This document shows positions 1 to 7,984 of a stretch of DNA of 64,000 nt, in pieces. The stretch comes from Leeuwenhoekiella nanhaiensis (lineage in GTDB: Bacteria > Bacteroidota > Bacteroidia > Flavobacteriales > Flavobacteriaceae): NCBI RefSeq assembly GCF_002744755.1, contig NZ_KZ319291.1:186001-250000 (forward strand). Direction: 5' to 3'. The position numbers and the translations under genes are program-made. Within the stretch, counting starts at the first letter, position 1. Each line of letters opens with the position of its first letter. The notes under the pieces are model-generated. The model did not search any database. It was not told the origin of the DNA and saw only the letters and a list, made by a program, of their open reading frames with translations.

Positions 1-866
1 TTAATTACCCGAGAGTTTTAGGTCACGAGCTTGCCGCAGAATATGTGGAAGGCAGCGCTGCGGGTTTTAATACAGGGGATGCAGTGAGTTTTATTCCGTA
101 TTTCAACTGCGGAAGTTGTGTCGCCTGCCGCAATGGGCTGACCAATTGTTGTACCTCGATCAAGGTTTTTGGAGTACATATTGACGGCGGTATGGCTGAG
201 TATGTAGTTGTACCTGATGGGTATCTGTTGCACGGTGAAGGTCTTGATTTTGATGAGCTCGCGCTGGTTGAGCCTCTGGCCATTGCTGCTCACGGAGTGC
301 GAAGGGCAGGAGTGCGTGAGGGAGAGACGGTTTTGGTAATGGGAGCAGGCCCTATTGGTATTGGCCTGATTCAGTTTGCACAGCAGGCAGGAGCACAAGT
401 CATTGCCCTTGATGTCAACGAGCATCGCCTTGATTTTTGTAAAGATGAATTGGGTGTCTGGCAGACTTTAAACCCGATGAAGGCTGATGTTATAGAGCGT
501 TTGGCAGAAATTACAAACGGCGATATGCCTACCGTAATCATTGATGCAACCGGTAATCGCAATGTGATGAACAGCGCATTTCAATATCTGGCCCACGGTG
601 GTCGCTATGTTTTAGTAGGCTTACAAAAAGGGGAGTTGAGCTTTAGCCATCCCGAGTTTCACAAGCGGGAATCTACCCTGATGAGTAGCCGCAATGCTAC
701 CCGTGAAGATTTTCAGTATGTCATTGAAAGTATCAAGAGCGGTACCATCAACCCGAAAAAGTACATCACACACCGTATCGCTTTTAAAGATTTGCCATTG
801 GGCTTTGAGGCTTTATTGGCTCCTGAAAATAACGTGATTAAAGCATTGGTTGAGATCAATGACTAA
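1..866 (+). CDS. Zinc-dependent alcohol dehydrogenase (MDR family), 5' end outside window
   Basis: The reading frame is open from base 3 and already coding there: the first visible residues read NYPRVLGHELAAEYVEG, which contains the GHE zinc-ligand motif of medium-chain dehydrogenases. The first in-frame ATG (base 45) is therefore internal, and roughly the first 60 residues lie outside the window. A four-cysteine structural zinc lobe follows (CGSCVAC...NCC), then a Rossmann fold with VMGAGPIGIGLIQ. Members oxidise polyols or sugar acids with NAD(P). The gene is 9 nt from the amidohydrolase gene downstream and belongs to the same sugar operon. The likely role is a dehydrogenase step in L-fucose or L-rhamnose type catabolism; the exact substrate cannot be read from the sequence. 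Confidence 0.9.
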   Translation, partial: NYPRVLGHELAAEYVEGSAAGFNTGDAVSFIPYFNCGSCVACRNGLTNCCTSIKVFGVHIDGGMAEYVVVPDGYLLHGEGLDFDELALVEPLAIAAHGVRRAGVREGETVLVMGAGPIGIGLIQFAQQAGAQVIALDVNEHRLDFCKDELGVWQTLNPMKADVIERLAEITNGDMPTVIIDATGNRNVMNSAFQYLAHGGRYVLVGLQKGELSFSHPEFHKRESTLMSSRNATREDFQYVIESIKSGTINPKKYITHRIAFKDLPLGFEALLAPENNVIKALVEIND

Positions 867-875
867 CTTAGCAAT

Positions 876-1703
876 ATGATCATAGACACGCATCAACATT
901 TTTGGCAATACAATCCGGTCAAGCACAGCTGGATTGATGACGAGATGGCTGTGATACGCCGTGATTTTATGCCTCAGGATTTACAACCCGTTTATGAGGA
1001 ACACAATATCACCGGCTGTATCGCTGTACAGGCCGATCAAACTCTTGAGGAAAATACGTTTTTACTGAATCTTGCTTCTGACTATGATTTCATTAAAGGT
1101 GTAATAGGTTGGGTTGATTTTCAAAGTGACAGCGTTCAGGCTGATCTTGATTATTATGCCGAAATGCCTCTGATGAAAGGCTATCGGCATGTCGTGCAGG
1201 CCGAGGCTGACAACTCTTTTTTACTGCGAAACGCTTTTTTAAACGGAATCTCAAAGCTGAAAAATACCGGAGCGGTGTATGAAATTCTTGTTTTTTCGCA
1301 TCAGCTTCCGGCAGTGCTCGAATTTGTAAAGCTTTTTCCCGAGCAGCAATTTGTGATCGACCACATCGCAAAGCCCTACATCAAACAAGGCTATATTGAT
1401 TCGTGGGCCTTGCTGATGAAAGCCATTGGCAGTTATGAAAACGTAAGCTGCAAAATATCAGGAATGATTACCGAAGCCGATTATAAAAGCTGGAAAACTA
1501 CAGACCTAATGCCGTATATGAACGTGGTTTTGGAGGCTTTTGGTCCCAATCGAATCCTTTACGGTTCAGACTGGCCGGTATGCCTCGTTGCCGGGAATTA
1601 TGCTCAGGTTCTTAATGTAGCCAAAGCCTTTTCAGGTCAACTTTCTAAAGATGAACAAGAACTTTTTTTCTATAAAAATGCTCAGCGCATTTATACATTA
1701 TAA
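876..1703 (+). CDS. Amidohydrolase family 2 protein, L-fuconolactonase-like
   Basis: The 275-residue protein starts MIIDTHQHFW, the HxH metal-binding start of the amidohydrolase_2 / COG3618 family, and ends with YGSDWPVC, which carries the conserved Asp of the TIM barrel. VIDHIAKP supplies a further conserved His. Family members hydrolyse sugar lactones (L-fucono-, L-rhamnono- or galactaro-lactone) or related compounds in the cytoplasm. The length is normal and there is no signal peptide. It lies between two dehydrogenases and a deoxysugar permease, which fits opening of the lactone made by a sugar dehydrogenase. Family assignment is firm; the fuconolactone substrate is inferred from context. 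Confidence 0.85.
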   Translation: MIIDTHQHFWQYNPVKHSWIDDEMAVIRRDFMPQDLQPVYEEHNITGCIAVQADQTLEENTFLLNLASDYDFIKGVIGWVDFQSDSVQADLDYYAEMPLMKGYRHVVQAEADNSFLLRNAFLNGISKLKNTGAVYEILVFSHQLPAVLEFVKLFPEQQFVIDHIAKPYIKQGYIDSWALLMKAIGSYENVSCKISGMITEADYKSWKTTDLMPYMNVVLEAFGPNRILYGSDWPVCLVAGNYAQVLNVAKAFSGQLSKDEQELFFYKNAQRIYTL

Positions 1704-1706
1704 TTC

Positions 1707-2504
1707 ATGAATTTAAATTTAAAAGATAAAATCGTTGTGGTAACCGGTTCTGCCGGAATGCCCGGAAGTATAGGTCATACCATCATTTTCGCACTTGCGG
1801 AAGAAGGTGCAATTCCGGTTTTGTTAGACCGAAATGCCCGTGGTTTTGAGTACGAAGCCCAGTTGCGGGAACAAGGATTGGATAGTACATTCTATCAAAC
1901 CGATCTTTCCGACGCGGAACAAATAAAAAACTCTGTAGAGCAACTTTCGGCTAAATATGGGCGAATAGATGCTATTATCAATAATGTGGGCGTAAATGAC
2001 GGCGTTTCGCTTGAAGGTTCGCTTGACGATTTTATGTATTCGCTGAAGCTAAACCTCGTTAGTTTTTATGCCACCATAAAATATGCACTGCCCTTGCTGA
2101 AAGCAAGCAAAGGAAACATTTTGAACGTAGGCTCTAAAGTAGCGATTACCGGTCAGGGCGGGACTTCAGGCTATGCTGCCGCTAAAGGAGGCGTACTGGG
2201 ACTAACCCGCGAGTGGGCGGTAGATCTCATCAAATACGGCATACGCAGCAATGCACTTATCATTGCCGAAAGCTACACACCGGCTTATGAAAACTGGATT
2301 GAAACCCTTGACAACGGTTCCGAAAAACTAGAGGCCATTCGCAACACCATTCCGTTAGAAAACCGAATGACTACCACTCAGGAAATAGCAAACACGGCTT
2401 TATTTACCATTTCTGAAAAATCATCACATACCACTGGTCAGTTTCTATTCGTAGACGGCGGTTACGTACATCTGGATCGCGCATTGCTTCCGGCTAAAAA
2501 CTAA
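1707..2504 (+). CDS. SDR family oxidoreductase, probable deoxysugar or ketodeoxy acid dehydrogenase
   Basis: This 265-residue short-chain dehydrogenase has an N-terminal cofactor motif TGSAGMPGSIG, slightly longer than the usual TGxxxGxG, an NNVG motif, and the catalytic Ser...Tyr-x-x-x-Lys as NVGSK...GYAAAKGG. It starts 3 nt after the amidohydrolase stop and 3 nt before fucP, so it is surely co-transcribed. In non-phosphorylative L-fucose pathways SDRs act as L-fucose dehydrogenase or as 2-keto-3-deoxy-L-fuconate dehydrogenase. The sequence does not separate these two. Confidence 0.85.
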   Translation: MNLNLKDKIVVVTGSAGMPGSIGHTIIFALAEEGAIPVLLDRNARGFEYEAQLREQGLDSTFYQTDLSDAEQIKNSVEQLSAKYGRIDAIINNVGVNDGVSLEGSLDDFMYSLKLNLVSFYATIKYALPLLKASKGNILNVGSKVAITGQGGTSGYAAAKGGVLGLTREWAVDLIKYGIRSNALIIAESYTPAYENWIETLDNGSEKLEAIRNTIPLENRMTTTQEIANTALFTISEKSSHTTGQFLFVDGGYVHLDRALLPAKN

Positions 2505-2507
2505 TTT

Positions 2508-3842
2508 ATGAATACCAATCAATCAAAAGTGCCGGTAGTGGCCAAATCGGTTTTACTGCCGTTTATTCTCATCACGTCGTTGTTTGCCTTGTGGGGTTTC
2601 GCAAACGATATCACAAACCCTATGGTTTCGGCATTTAAAAAAGTGCTGGAGCTTGACAACTTTCAGGCTTCGCTGGTTCAACTGGCTTTTTACGGCGGCT
2701 ATTTTACAATGGCACTGCCGGCGGCGATTTTTGTAAACCGTTATTCCTATAAAAAGGGAGTTTTGCTGGGCCTTGGCCTGTATGCTGTGGGAGCATTATT
2801 GTTTTACCCCGCTGCGGCTTATGAGGAGTTTGGTTTCTTTCTAGCGGCGCTTTATATTCTGACTTTTGGTCTGGCGTTTTTAGAGACTACAGCAAATCCG
2901 TACATCCTGTCTATGGGCGCCGAAAAGACTGCAACCCAGCGTCTCAATCTGGCCCAGGCCTTTAACCCGATGGGTGCTTTGCTCGGTCTGATTGTGGCTC
3001 AAAAATTCATTTTAGCCTCGCTACAATCAGACGATTTATTACCTGACGGAACCACGGTCTATTCGACACTAGGTGAGGAGGCAAAGGCTGTGGTGCGTAC
3101 CGCAGATTTGGCGGTAATACGCGATCCTTATGTGTTGCTCGGGATTGTGGTTATTGGATTTTTGGTTGTAATCAGTCTGGTAAATATGCCACAAAACGCG
3201 CATCAGGAAAGCAAAGTGAAGATAGGCGGATCAATCAAACGGCTTTTTAAATCCCGCAAATTCACCGGCGGAGTGATCGCGCAGGCTTTTTACGTAGGAG
3301 CGCAAATCATGTGCTGGACGTATCTGTATCAGTATGCAGAATCTTTTGGTATTGAAAATACCGAAGCTGTGAACTACGGGATCGCTGCGCTGGTGGTTTT
3401 TCTCATCGGCAGATGGGTAGGAACCGCATTGCTAAAGTATGTAGACTCTGGGAAACTGTTGCTGTTTTTTGCTATTGGAGCAGCGCTCGCTACCCTGATT
3501 ACGATTATGGTACCGGGAATGACAGGCCTAATCGCCTTGGTGAGTATTTCATTTTTTATGTCTATTATGTTCCCTACCATTTATGGGATCGCCTTAGAAG
3601 GACAGGGAGAAGACGCGAAGTTTGGTGCAGCTTTTCTGGTTATGGCGATTGTAGGCGGCGCTCTGATGCCCACACTTCAGGGGCTGATTCTCGATTTAGG
3701 TGGAGCAGGTTATACCGATATCAGCATTTTGGGAGTGCCTGAAGTCAATTTTTCTTTTATTCTGCCTTTTATCTGCTTTGTGATTATTGGGATTTACGGA
3801 AGAGACGTATATAAGAAGTACAATTTGAATCTTGAAGGATGA
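2508..3842 (+). CDS. fucP: L-fucose:H+ symporter-like permease (MFS)
   Basis: The 444-residue protein has about 12 hydrophobic segments and FucP-type signatures: FALWGFANDITNPMV in TM1, followed by FQASLVQLAFYGGYF and FLETTANPYIL. These acidic and polar TM residues are typical of the fucose/galactose/glucose proton symporter branch of the MFS. It sits in the inner membrane and imports a free sugar. Its last 4 nt overlap the mutarotase start (ATGA), so translation of the two is probably coupled. The sugar is probably L-fucose, though FucP-like permeases of other specificity exist in Bacteroidota. Confidence 0.88.
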   Translation: MNTNQSKVPVVAKSVLLPFILITSLFALWGFANDITNPMVSAFKKVLELDNFQASLVQLAFYGGYFTMALPAAIFVNRYSYKKGVLLGLGLYAVGALLFYPAAAYEEFGFFLAALYILTFGLAFLETTANPYILSMGAEKTATQRLNLAQAFNPMGALLGLIVAQKFILASLQSDDLLPDGTTVYSTLGEEAKAVVRTADLAVIRDPYVLLGIVVIGFLVVISLVNMPQNAHQESKVKIGGSIKRLFKSRKFTGGVIAQAFYVGAQIMCWTYLYQYAESFGIENTEAVNYGIAALVVFLIGRWVGTALLKYVDSGKLLLFFAIGAALATLITIMVPGMTGLIALVSISFFMSIMFPTIYGIALEGQGEDAKFGAAFLVMAIVGGALMPTLQGLILDLGGAGYTDISILGVPEVNFSFILPFICFVIIGIYGRDVYKKYNLNLEG

Positions 3843-4180
3843 AAACAAACCGATATTGTTTTGCCTGTGATCTCAAAGATGATCAACAGCTTATTGCTGA
3901 ATATGAAACCCATCATAAAGCGGTCTGGCCCGAAATACAGAAAAGCATTAAAGATGCCGGAATCATTGATATGGAAATTTACCGTTGCGGCAATCGCCTC
4001 TTTATGATAATGGAAACCACTCCCGAATACGACCCCGGACGTAAAAGGCAGATGGACCTGAGCAATCCTAAAGTTCAGGAATGGGAGAATCTGATGTGGA
4101 AATATCAACAAGCACTTCCATTTGCCAATCCCGGTGAAAAGTGGGTTGAAATGAAACAAATTTTTAAACTACCTGATTAA
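3839..4180 (+). CDS. L-rhamnose/L-fucose mutarotase (RhaM / DUF718 family)
   Basis: The small 113-residue protein matches the L-rhamnose mutarotase family: an N-terminal RYCFACDLKDD strand, then YETHHKAVWPEI with the conserved His/Trp, and MEIYRCGNRLFMIME. These enzymes interconvert sugar anomers so that dehydrogenases or isomerases receive the right form. Some members act on L-fucose. The start overlaps the fucP stop by 4 nt. It is the last gene of the operon; a strong terminator follows 30 nt later. Confidence 0.88.
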   Translation: MKTNRYCFACDLKDDQQLIAEYETHHKAVWPEIQKSIKDAGIIDMEIYRCGNRLFMIMETTPEYDPGRKRQMDLSNPKVQEWENLMWKYQQALPFANPGEKWVEMKQIFKLPD

Positions 4181-4209
4181 TCTCAGGCAGGCTATTTTTT
4201 ACATTAAAG

Positions 4210-4248
4210 ATCCTCGAAGCAAATTCGTTTCGGGGATTTTTCTTTTTT
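4210..4248 (+). terminator. Rho-independent terminator of the deoxysugar operon
   Basis: A 9-bp stem ATCCTCGAA / TTCGGGGAT (one T-G wobble) with a 10-nt loop is followed by TTTTCTTTTTT. It lies 30 nt after the mutarotase stop and separates this operon from the xylan locus. Confidence 0.8.
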
Positions 4249-4451
4249 GGAGCATCTGGTGCAAGTTTCAATATGGACTGTTTTTGGTTTCTCTTCTTCT
4301 TTTCGAAATCTTTTCGTTAAAAATTTTACAGTTAGCAGCATTTATGATTGGAATATTTTCTTAAAAAATTAACAGCTTCAAGTCCTGTTTTCCGCCTTTT
4401 TCAAGGGTATTTTTTTCTATTAGGTAACAAAAAACGCCTGTTTGCGTGTAC

Positions 4452-4491
4452 ATGTAACCTACACAAAAGTATATGTAACACCATTGTTACA
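4452..4491 (+). promoter_or_regulatory. Probable activator-binding site: GTAAC direct and inverted repeats
   Basis: ATGTAAC occurs at 4452-4458 and again at 4473-4479, exactly 21 bp apart, about two helical turns. The second copy is also the left arm of a perfect inverted repeat, TGTAACA (4474-4480), CCAT, TGTTACA (4485-4491). The right arm lies where the -33 element of the 4511 promoter should be. Direct repeats spaced 21 bp suit AraC-type DNA-binding domains such as that of the hybrid sensor encoded at 23800-27897. Assignment to that protein is inference. Confidence 0.45.
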
Positions 4492-4510
4492 GGGCTTTGG
4501 TATTAGCAAA

Positions 4511-4518
4511 TACATTTG
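4511..4518 (+). promoter_or_regulatory. Promoter -7 element for xusA operon
   Basis: TACATTTG matches the Bacteroidota -7 consensus TAnnTTTG exactly. No TTG lies at the usual 19-21 bp upstream; the nearest (4484-4486) is 24 bp away. This suits a promoter that depends on an activator bound at the adjacent GTAAC boxes. Confidence 0.5.
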
Positions 4519-4737
4519 TTACGTGATGTTGTGTTGAGAATATGATAATGAACAACACTCGATTTTAGACATTTCATAATACGGAGCTGATTTTTAGAAT
4601 AACCTTAACAGAACCAGGTTGCTCTCTTAAGAAGAAAACGCATTTTAAAACGGAAGGAAACACGAAGTTTTGATGTTACGGGAGTGGAGGAGTGTTATCG
4701 AAATAAACATTTAAATAAATCATAAGAGCCTATTTAC

Positions 4738-4749
4738 GAAATCGATTTC
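4738..4749. promoter_or_regulatory. Palindrome GAAATCGATTTC, possible weak LacI-type operator
   Basis: A perfect 12-bp palindrome with the same AATCGATT core as the operators at 18166 and 34952, but with different outer bases. It lies 33 nt before the xusA start, inside the leader, where a bound repressor could block elongation. It may be chance. Confidence 0.3.
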
Positions 4750-4781
4750 TTAAATCAAAAACAGGAAAGCTAAACTATAAT

Positions 4782-7700
4782 ATGAAAATACCGTTGATTA
4801 AAACTGCTCACGTTTCAAAGACTTTGGTTTTAGGGATTCTATTCCCATTATTTACTGCAACAGCAGAAGAAAGGTCTAATACCTATACGACTTACGAGAC
4901 GAAAATTACTGAACAACAAGTAGCCGTTTCGGGTACGGTTGTTTCCGCTGATGATGGATTACCCTTACCGGGTGTAAACGTCATCGTAAAAGGGCAGACC
5001 GGGATGGGGGCTGTTACTGATTTTGATGGAAAGTACACTATTAATGTACCTTCATCAGAAAGCGTGCTGGTTTTCAGTTTTGTAGGTTTTAAAACTGCAG
5101 AACGTCAGGTAGGTTCAAATACAACTATTGACTTACAAATGGCTACAGATGAAAACTCACTTGAAGAGGTTGTGGTTGTAGGTTATGGTCAGCAAAAGAA
5201 AGAAAGTGTTGTTGCTGCGATAGTTCAGGCTAGCGGTGAAGAACTAGAGCGGGCGGGTAACGTTCCGAACATTGGTTCTGCTCTTGCAGGGAATGTTCCT
5301 GGTGTGATTACCACCTCGAGTACCGGCTTACCGGGAGCAGAGGATCCTCGCATTTTTATTCGTGGTTTGAGTACGTTTAATGGAGGTGAACCTCTGATTT
5401 TGGTAGACGGTATAGAAAGACCTATGAATACTGTTGCTATCAGTTCGGTTGAGTCAATATCTGTACTTAAAGATGCTTCCGCAACTGCAGTTTATGGGGT
5501 TAGGGGTGCAAATGGGGTAATACTCATTACGACCAAACGGGGAAAATCGGGCAGGGCAGTTCTGCGTGCGCGATTGAATACAACTTTAAAGACAGCGTCG
5601 AAACTTCCGGGGAAAAAGGATTCTTACGATACCTTCTTGGTGCGTAATCAGGCTATTGAAAACGAACTTTCTATTCGTCCGGAATCCTGGGGGGCCTACA
5701 TGTCTCAGGATATTATAGATAAATACCGTTTTCCGGCAAATCTGGCTGAAAGTGAGCGCTATCCTAACGTAGATTGGGACGAGGCTCTTTTCAAAGATTT
5801 TGCACCGGCTTACAATGCAAACTTAAATATAAGTGGAGGATCTGAATTTGTAAAATACTTCGCCGGAGCTGATTTTCAATACGAAGGCGATTTGATTAGA
5901 GAATATAATAATAGTAGGGGTTACCAACCCGGATTTAACTACAATCGCTTCAATGTACGTACCAATTTAGATTTTCAACTTACACCAAGTACGGTACTTA
6001 AGGTAGGTCTTTCCGGTTCTTACGGTGTACGTAAAACACCCTGGGGTTTTGGAGGTGGCGATTACGTGTATTGGATTGCAGCATATTCTACACCGCCAGA
6101 TATTTATCTGCCACAATATTCTGACGGTACCTGGGGCTACGATGCACCATCAGGTGGAGGTCAGGGGAATGCGGTACGTAATTTAGCTATTAGTGGAGTT
6201 CAATATCTGACTACCACACAATTACAAACCAATTTCACCCTGGAACAAAAATTAGATGTAATTGCTAAAGGATTGACTTTTAACGGTACAATCGCTCTTG
6301 ATAATACATTTATTGAAGCCAACCGGGGGGTAAATGATTTATTCAATGACCCTCAGGAGAAATGGATCGATCCTACGACCGGGATTGAAACGTATAGAAG
6401 AACCTATGATGCCAATACCGGCTTTGACTATGCTCAGGGCGTAAGATGGACGGCTCAGGGTGGAGGTGTAAACAATGGAGCATCCTACCGAAGATTATTT
6501 TATCAAACACAGCTTAATTATACCACGACTATTGAGGATAAGCACGATGTAACCGCGATGGGGCTTTTCAATAGAAATGAATTTGCCACCGGTAGTATTC
6601 TCCCTTTTTACCGTGAAGACTGGGTGTTTAGAGCTACCTATGGTTATGATAACAGATATTTGATCGAATACAACGGGGCCTATAACGGGTCTGAGAAGTT
6701 TGCGGCTGACAAACGCTTTGCCTTCTTTTCTTCAGGAGGTATAGGATGGAATATTATGAATGAGAGCTTTATGGATAAAGCTGACTTTGTAAATAACCTT
6801 AAACTTAGAGCATCTTATGGTCAAATAGGAGACGATAATATTGGAGCCCGATTTTTATACCTCACAGCCTGGGGCTATGGCGGGCAATCTCGTCTGGGAG
6901 TGACCGGCGAGCAGGCAGAAGCAAGCCCGTATGTTTGGTACAGAGAAACCCAGGTGGGTAACCCGGGTGTAAGCTGGGAATCGGTAAAGAAAACAAATAT
7001 TGGTCTTGATTACGGATTTTTTAATAATGCTATAAGCGGAAGTGTTGATTACTTCAGTGATGACCGTATAGACGTATTAGTAGGAGGTGGTGATCGTGCA
7101 ATTCCAGATTATTATGGTACGGAAGCGCCGGTGGCTAACCTGGGACGAGTTAAAAATAAAGGTTATGAGCTGGTACTTAACCTTAATCATAATTTCACAC
7201 CAGATTTAAGAGTGTGGGCTGACTTAAACATGACCCATGCCGAAAACGTTACTATAGATCGCGATGATGCAGAACTGCTACCAGGCTATCAAAAGTTTGA
7301 GGGCTACGCTATTAATCAGGCGCGAACTTTTATTGACAACGGTTTCTATAATACCTGGGATGAACTCTACGGTACTACACAACATAATACAAACGACAAT
7401 CAAAAACTTCCGGGAGGATACCAAATCATAGATTTTAATGGGGATGGGGTTATTGATGACTTTGATCAGACTCCTTATGCTTTTGCCGGAGCCCCACAAA
7501 ACACCTATAATGCTACAGTTGGTTTTGACTGGAAAGGCTTAAGCGCTTTTGTACAGTTCTTTGGAGCAAACAATGTAACCAGACAGGTTGTTTTTAACAG
7601 CTTGGGTAACCAAAACAATATTGTTTATGATGAAGGCTCCTACTGGAGCAAAGACAATACGAATGCCGACGCGCCCGTGCCTAGATGGGTATCCACGCCA

Positions 7701-7973
7701 AACGGAGCAAGTAACGGATCGCGCTTTTTCTACGACGCCTCTTATGTACGATTAAAGAATGCCGAGATCGCATACACCTTTACTGCAGATTCTAAACTAC
7801 TAAAGACCTTCGGCTTTGATAGCCTTCGCCTCTTTTTGAATGGAAATAACCTGTACGTCTGGACCAAAATGCCTGATGATAGAGAATCAAACTTCGCAGG
7901 TACAGGATGGGCTTCTCAGGGAGCTTACCCAACCGTAAAGCGATTCAATTTTGGATTGAATATCACCTTTTAA
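4782..7973 (+). CDS. xusA: SusC-like TonB-dependent outer-membrane xylan transporter, first of tandem pair
   Basis: The 1063-residue protein has a signal peptide (cleavage near residue 28), a CarboxypepD_reg-like domain at about 45-125 (VSGTVVSADDGLPLPGVNV...), a canonical TonB-box region EEVVVVGYGQQKKES near 130, and a plug domain ending LKDASATAVYGVRGANGVI, followed by a long beta-barrel. SusC proteins import oligosaccharides through the outer membrane with a SusD partner as lid. The next gene encodes that SusD. The order susC-susD-susC-susD-DUF1735-GH10 is the xusABCDE-xyn10 core known from xylan loci of Prevotella and Bacteroides, which is the basis for the name. Confidence 0.92.
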   Translation: MKIPLIKTAHVSKTLVLGILFPLFTATAEERSNTYTTYETKITEQQVAVSGTVVSADDGLPLPGVNVIVKGQTGMGAVTDFDGKYTINVPSSESVLVFSFVGFKTAERQVGSNTTIDLQMATDENSLEEVVVVGYGQQKKESVVAAIVQASGEELERAGNVPNIGSALAGNVPGVITTSSTGLPGAEDPRIFIRGLSTFNGGEPLILVDGIERPMNTVAISSVESISVLKDASATAVYGVRGANGVILITTKRGKSGRAVLRARLNTTLKTASKLPGKKDSYDTFLVRNQAIENELSIRPESWGAYMSQDIIDKYRFPANLAESERYPNVDWDEALFKDFAPAYNANLNISGGSEFVKYFAGADFQYEGDLIREYNNSRGYQPGFNYNRFNVRTNLDFQLTPSTVLKVGLSGSYGVRKTPWGFGGGDYVYWIAAYSTPPDIYLPQYSDGTWGYDAPSGGGQGNAVRNLAISGVQYLTTTQLQTNFTLEQKLDVIAKGLTFNGTIALDNTFIEANRGVNDLFNDPQEKWIDPTTGIETYRRTYDANTGFDYAQGVRWTAQGGGVNNGASYRRLFYQTQLNYTTTIEDKHDVTAMGLFNRNEFATGSILPFYREDWVFRATYGYDNRYLIEYNGAYNGSEKFAADKRFAFFSSGGIGWNIMNESFMDKADFVNNLKLRASYGQIGDDNIGARFLYLTAWGYGGQSRLGVTGEQAEASPYVWYRETQVGNPGVSWESVKKTNIGLDYGFFNNAISGSVDYFSDDRIDVLVGGGDRAIPDYYGTEAPVANLGRVKNKGYELVLNLNHNFTPDLRVWADLNMTHAENVTIDRDDAELLPGYQKFEGYAINQARTFIDNGFYNTWDELYGTTQHNTNDNQKLPGGYQIIDFNGDGVIDDFDQTPYAFAGAPQNTYNATVGFDWKGLSAFVQFFGANNVTRQVVFNSLGNQNNIVYDEGSYWSKDNTNADAPVPRWVSTPNGASNGSRFFYDASYVRLKNAEIAYTFTADSKLLKTFGFDSLRLFLNGNNLYVWTKMPDDRESNFAGTGWASQGAYPTVKRFNFGLNITF

Positions 7974-7984
7974 AAATTGTTATT

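Larger units (their letters stand above)
4249..4781 (+). promoter_or_regulatory. Long regulatory leader of the xylan locus (xusA upstream region)
   Basis: This gene-free stretch lies between the terminator and xusA. It holds a cluster of GTAAC/GTTAC boxes (first bases 4424, 4454, 4475, 4486, 4518 and 4675), a -7 element at 4511-4518 and a palindrome GAAATCGATTTC at 4738-4749. If the -7 element is used, the 5' untranslated leader is about 260 nt. I saw no open reading frame with a plausible start and no riboswitch that I recognise. Confidence 0.6.

Noticed and set aside
4491-4518. TTTG at 4496-4499 as -33 element for the xusA promoter
   Set aside because: It is only 11 bp from the -7 element, too close for the known 17-23 bp spacing.
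7907-7984. N-terminal extension of XusB to 7907
   Set aside because: It would overlap the xusA end by 67 nt and bury the lipoprotein signal.
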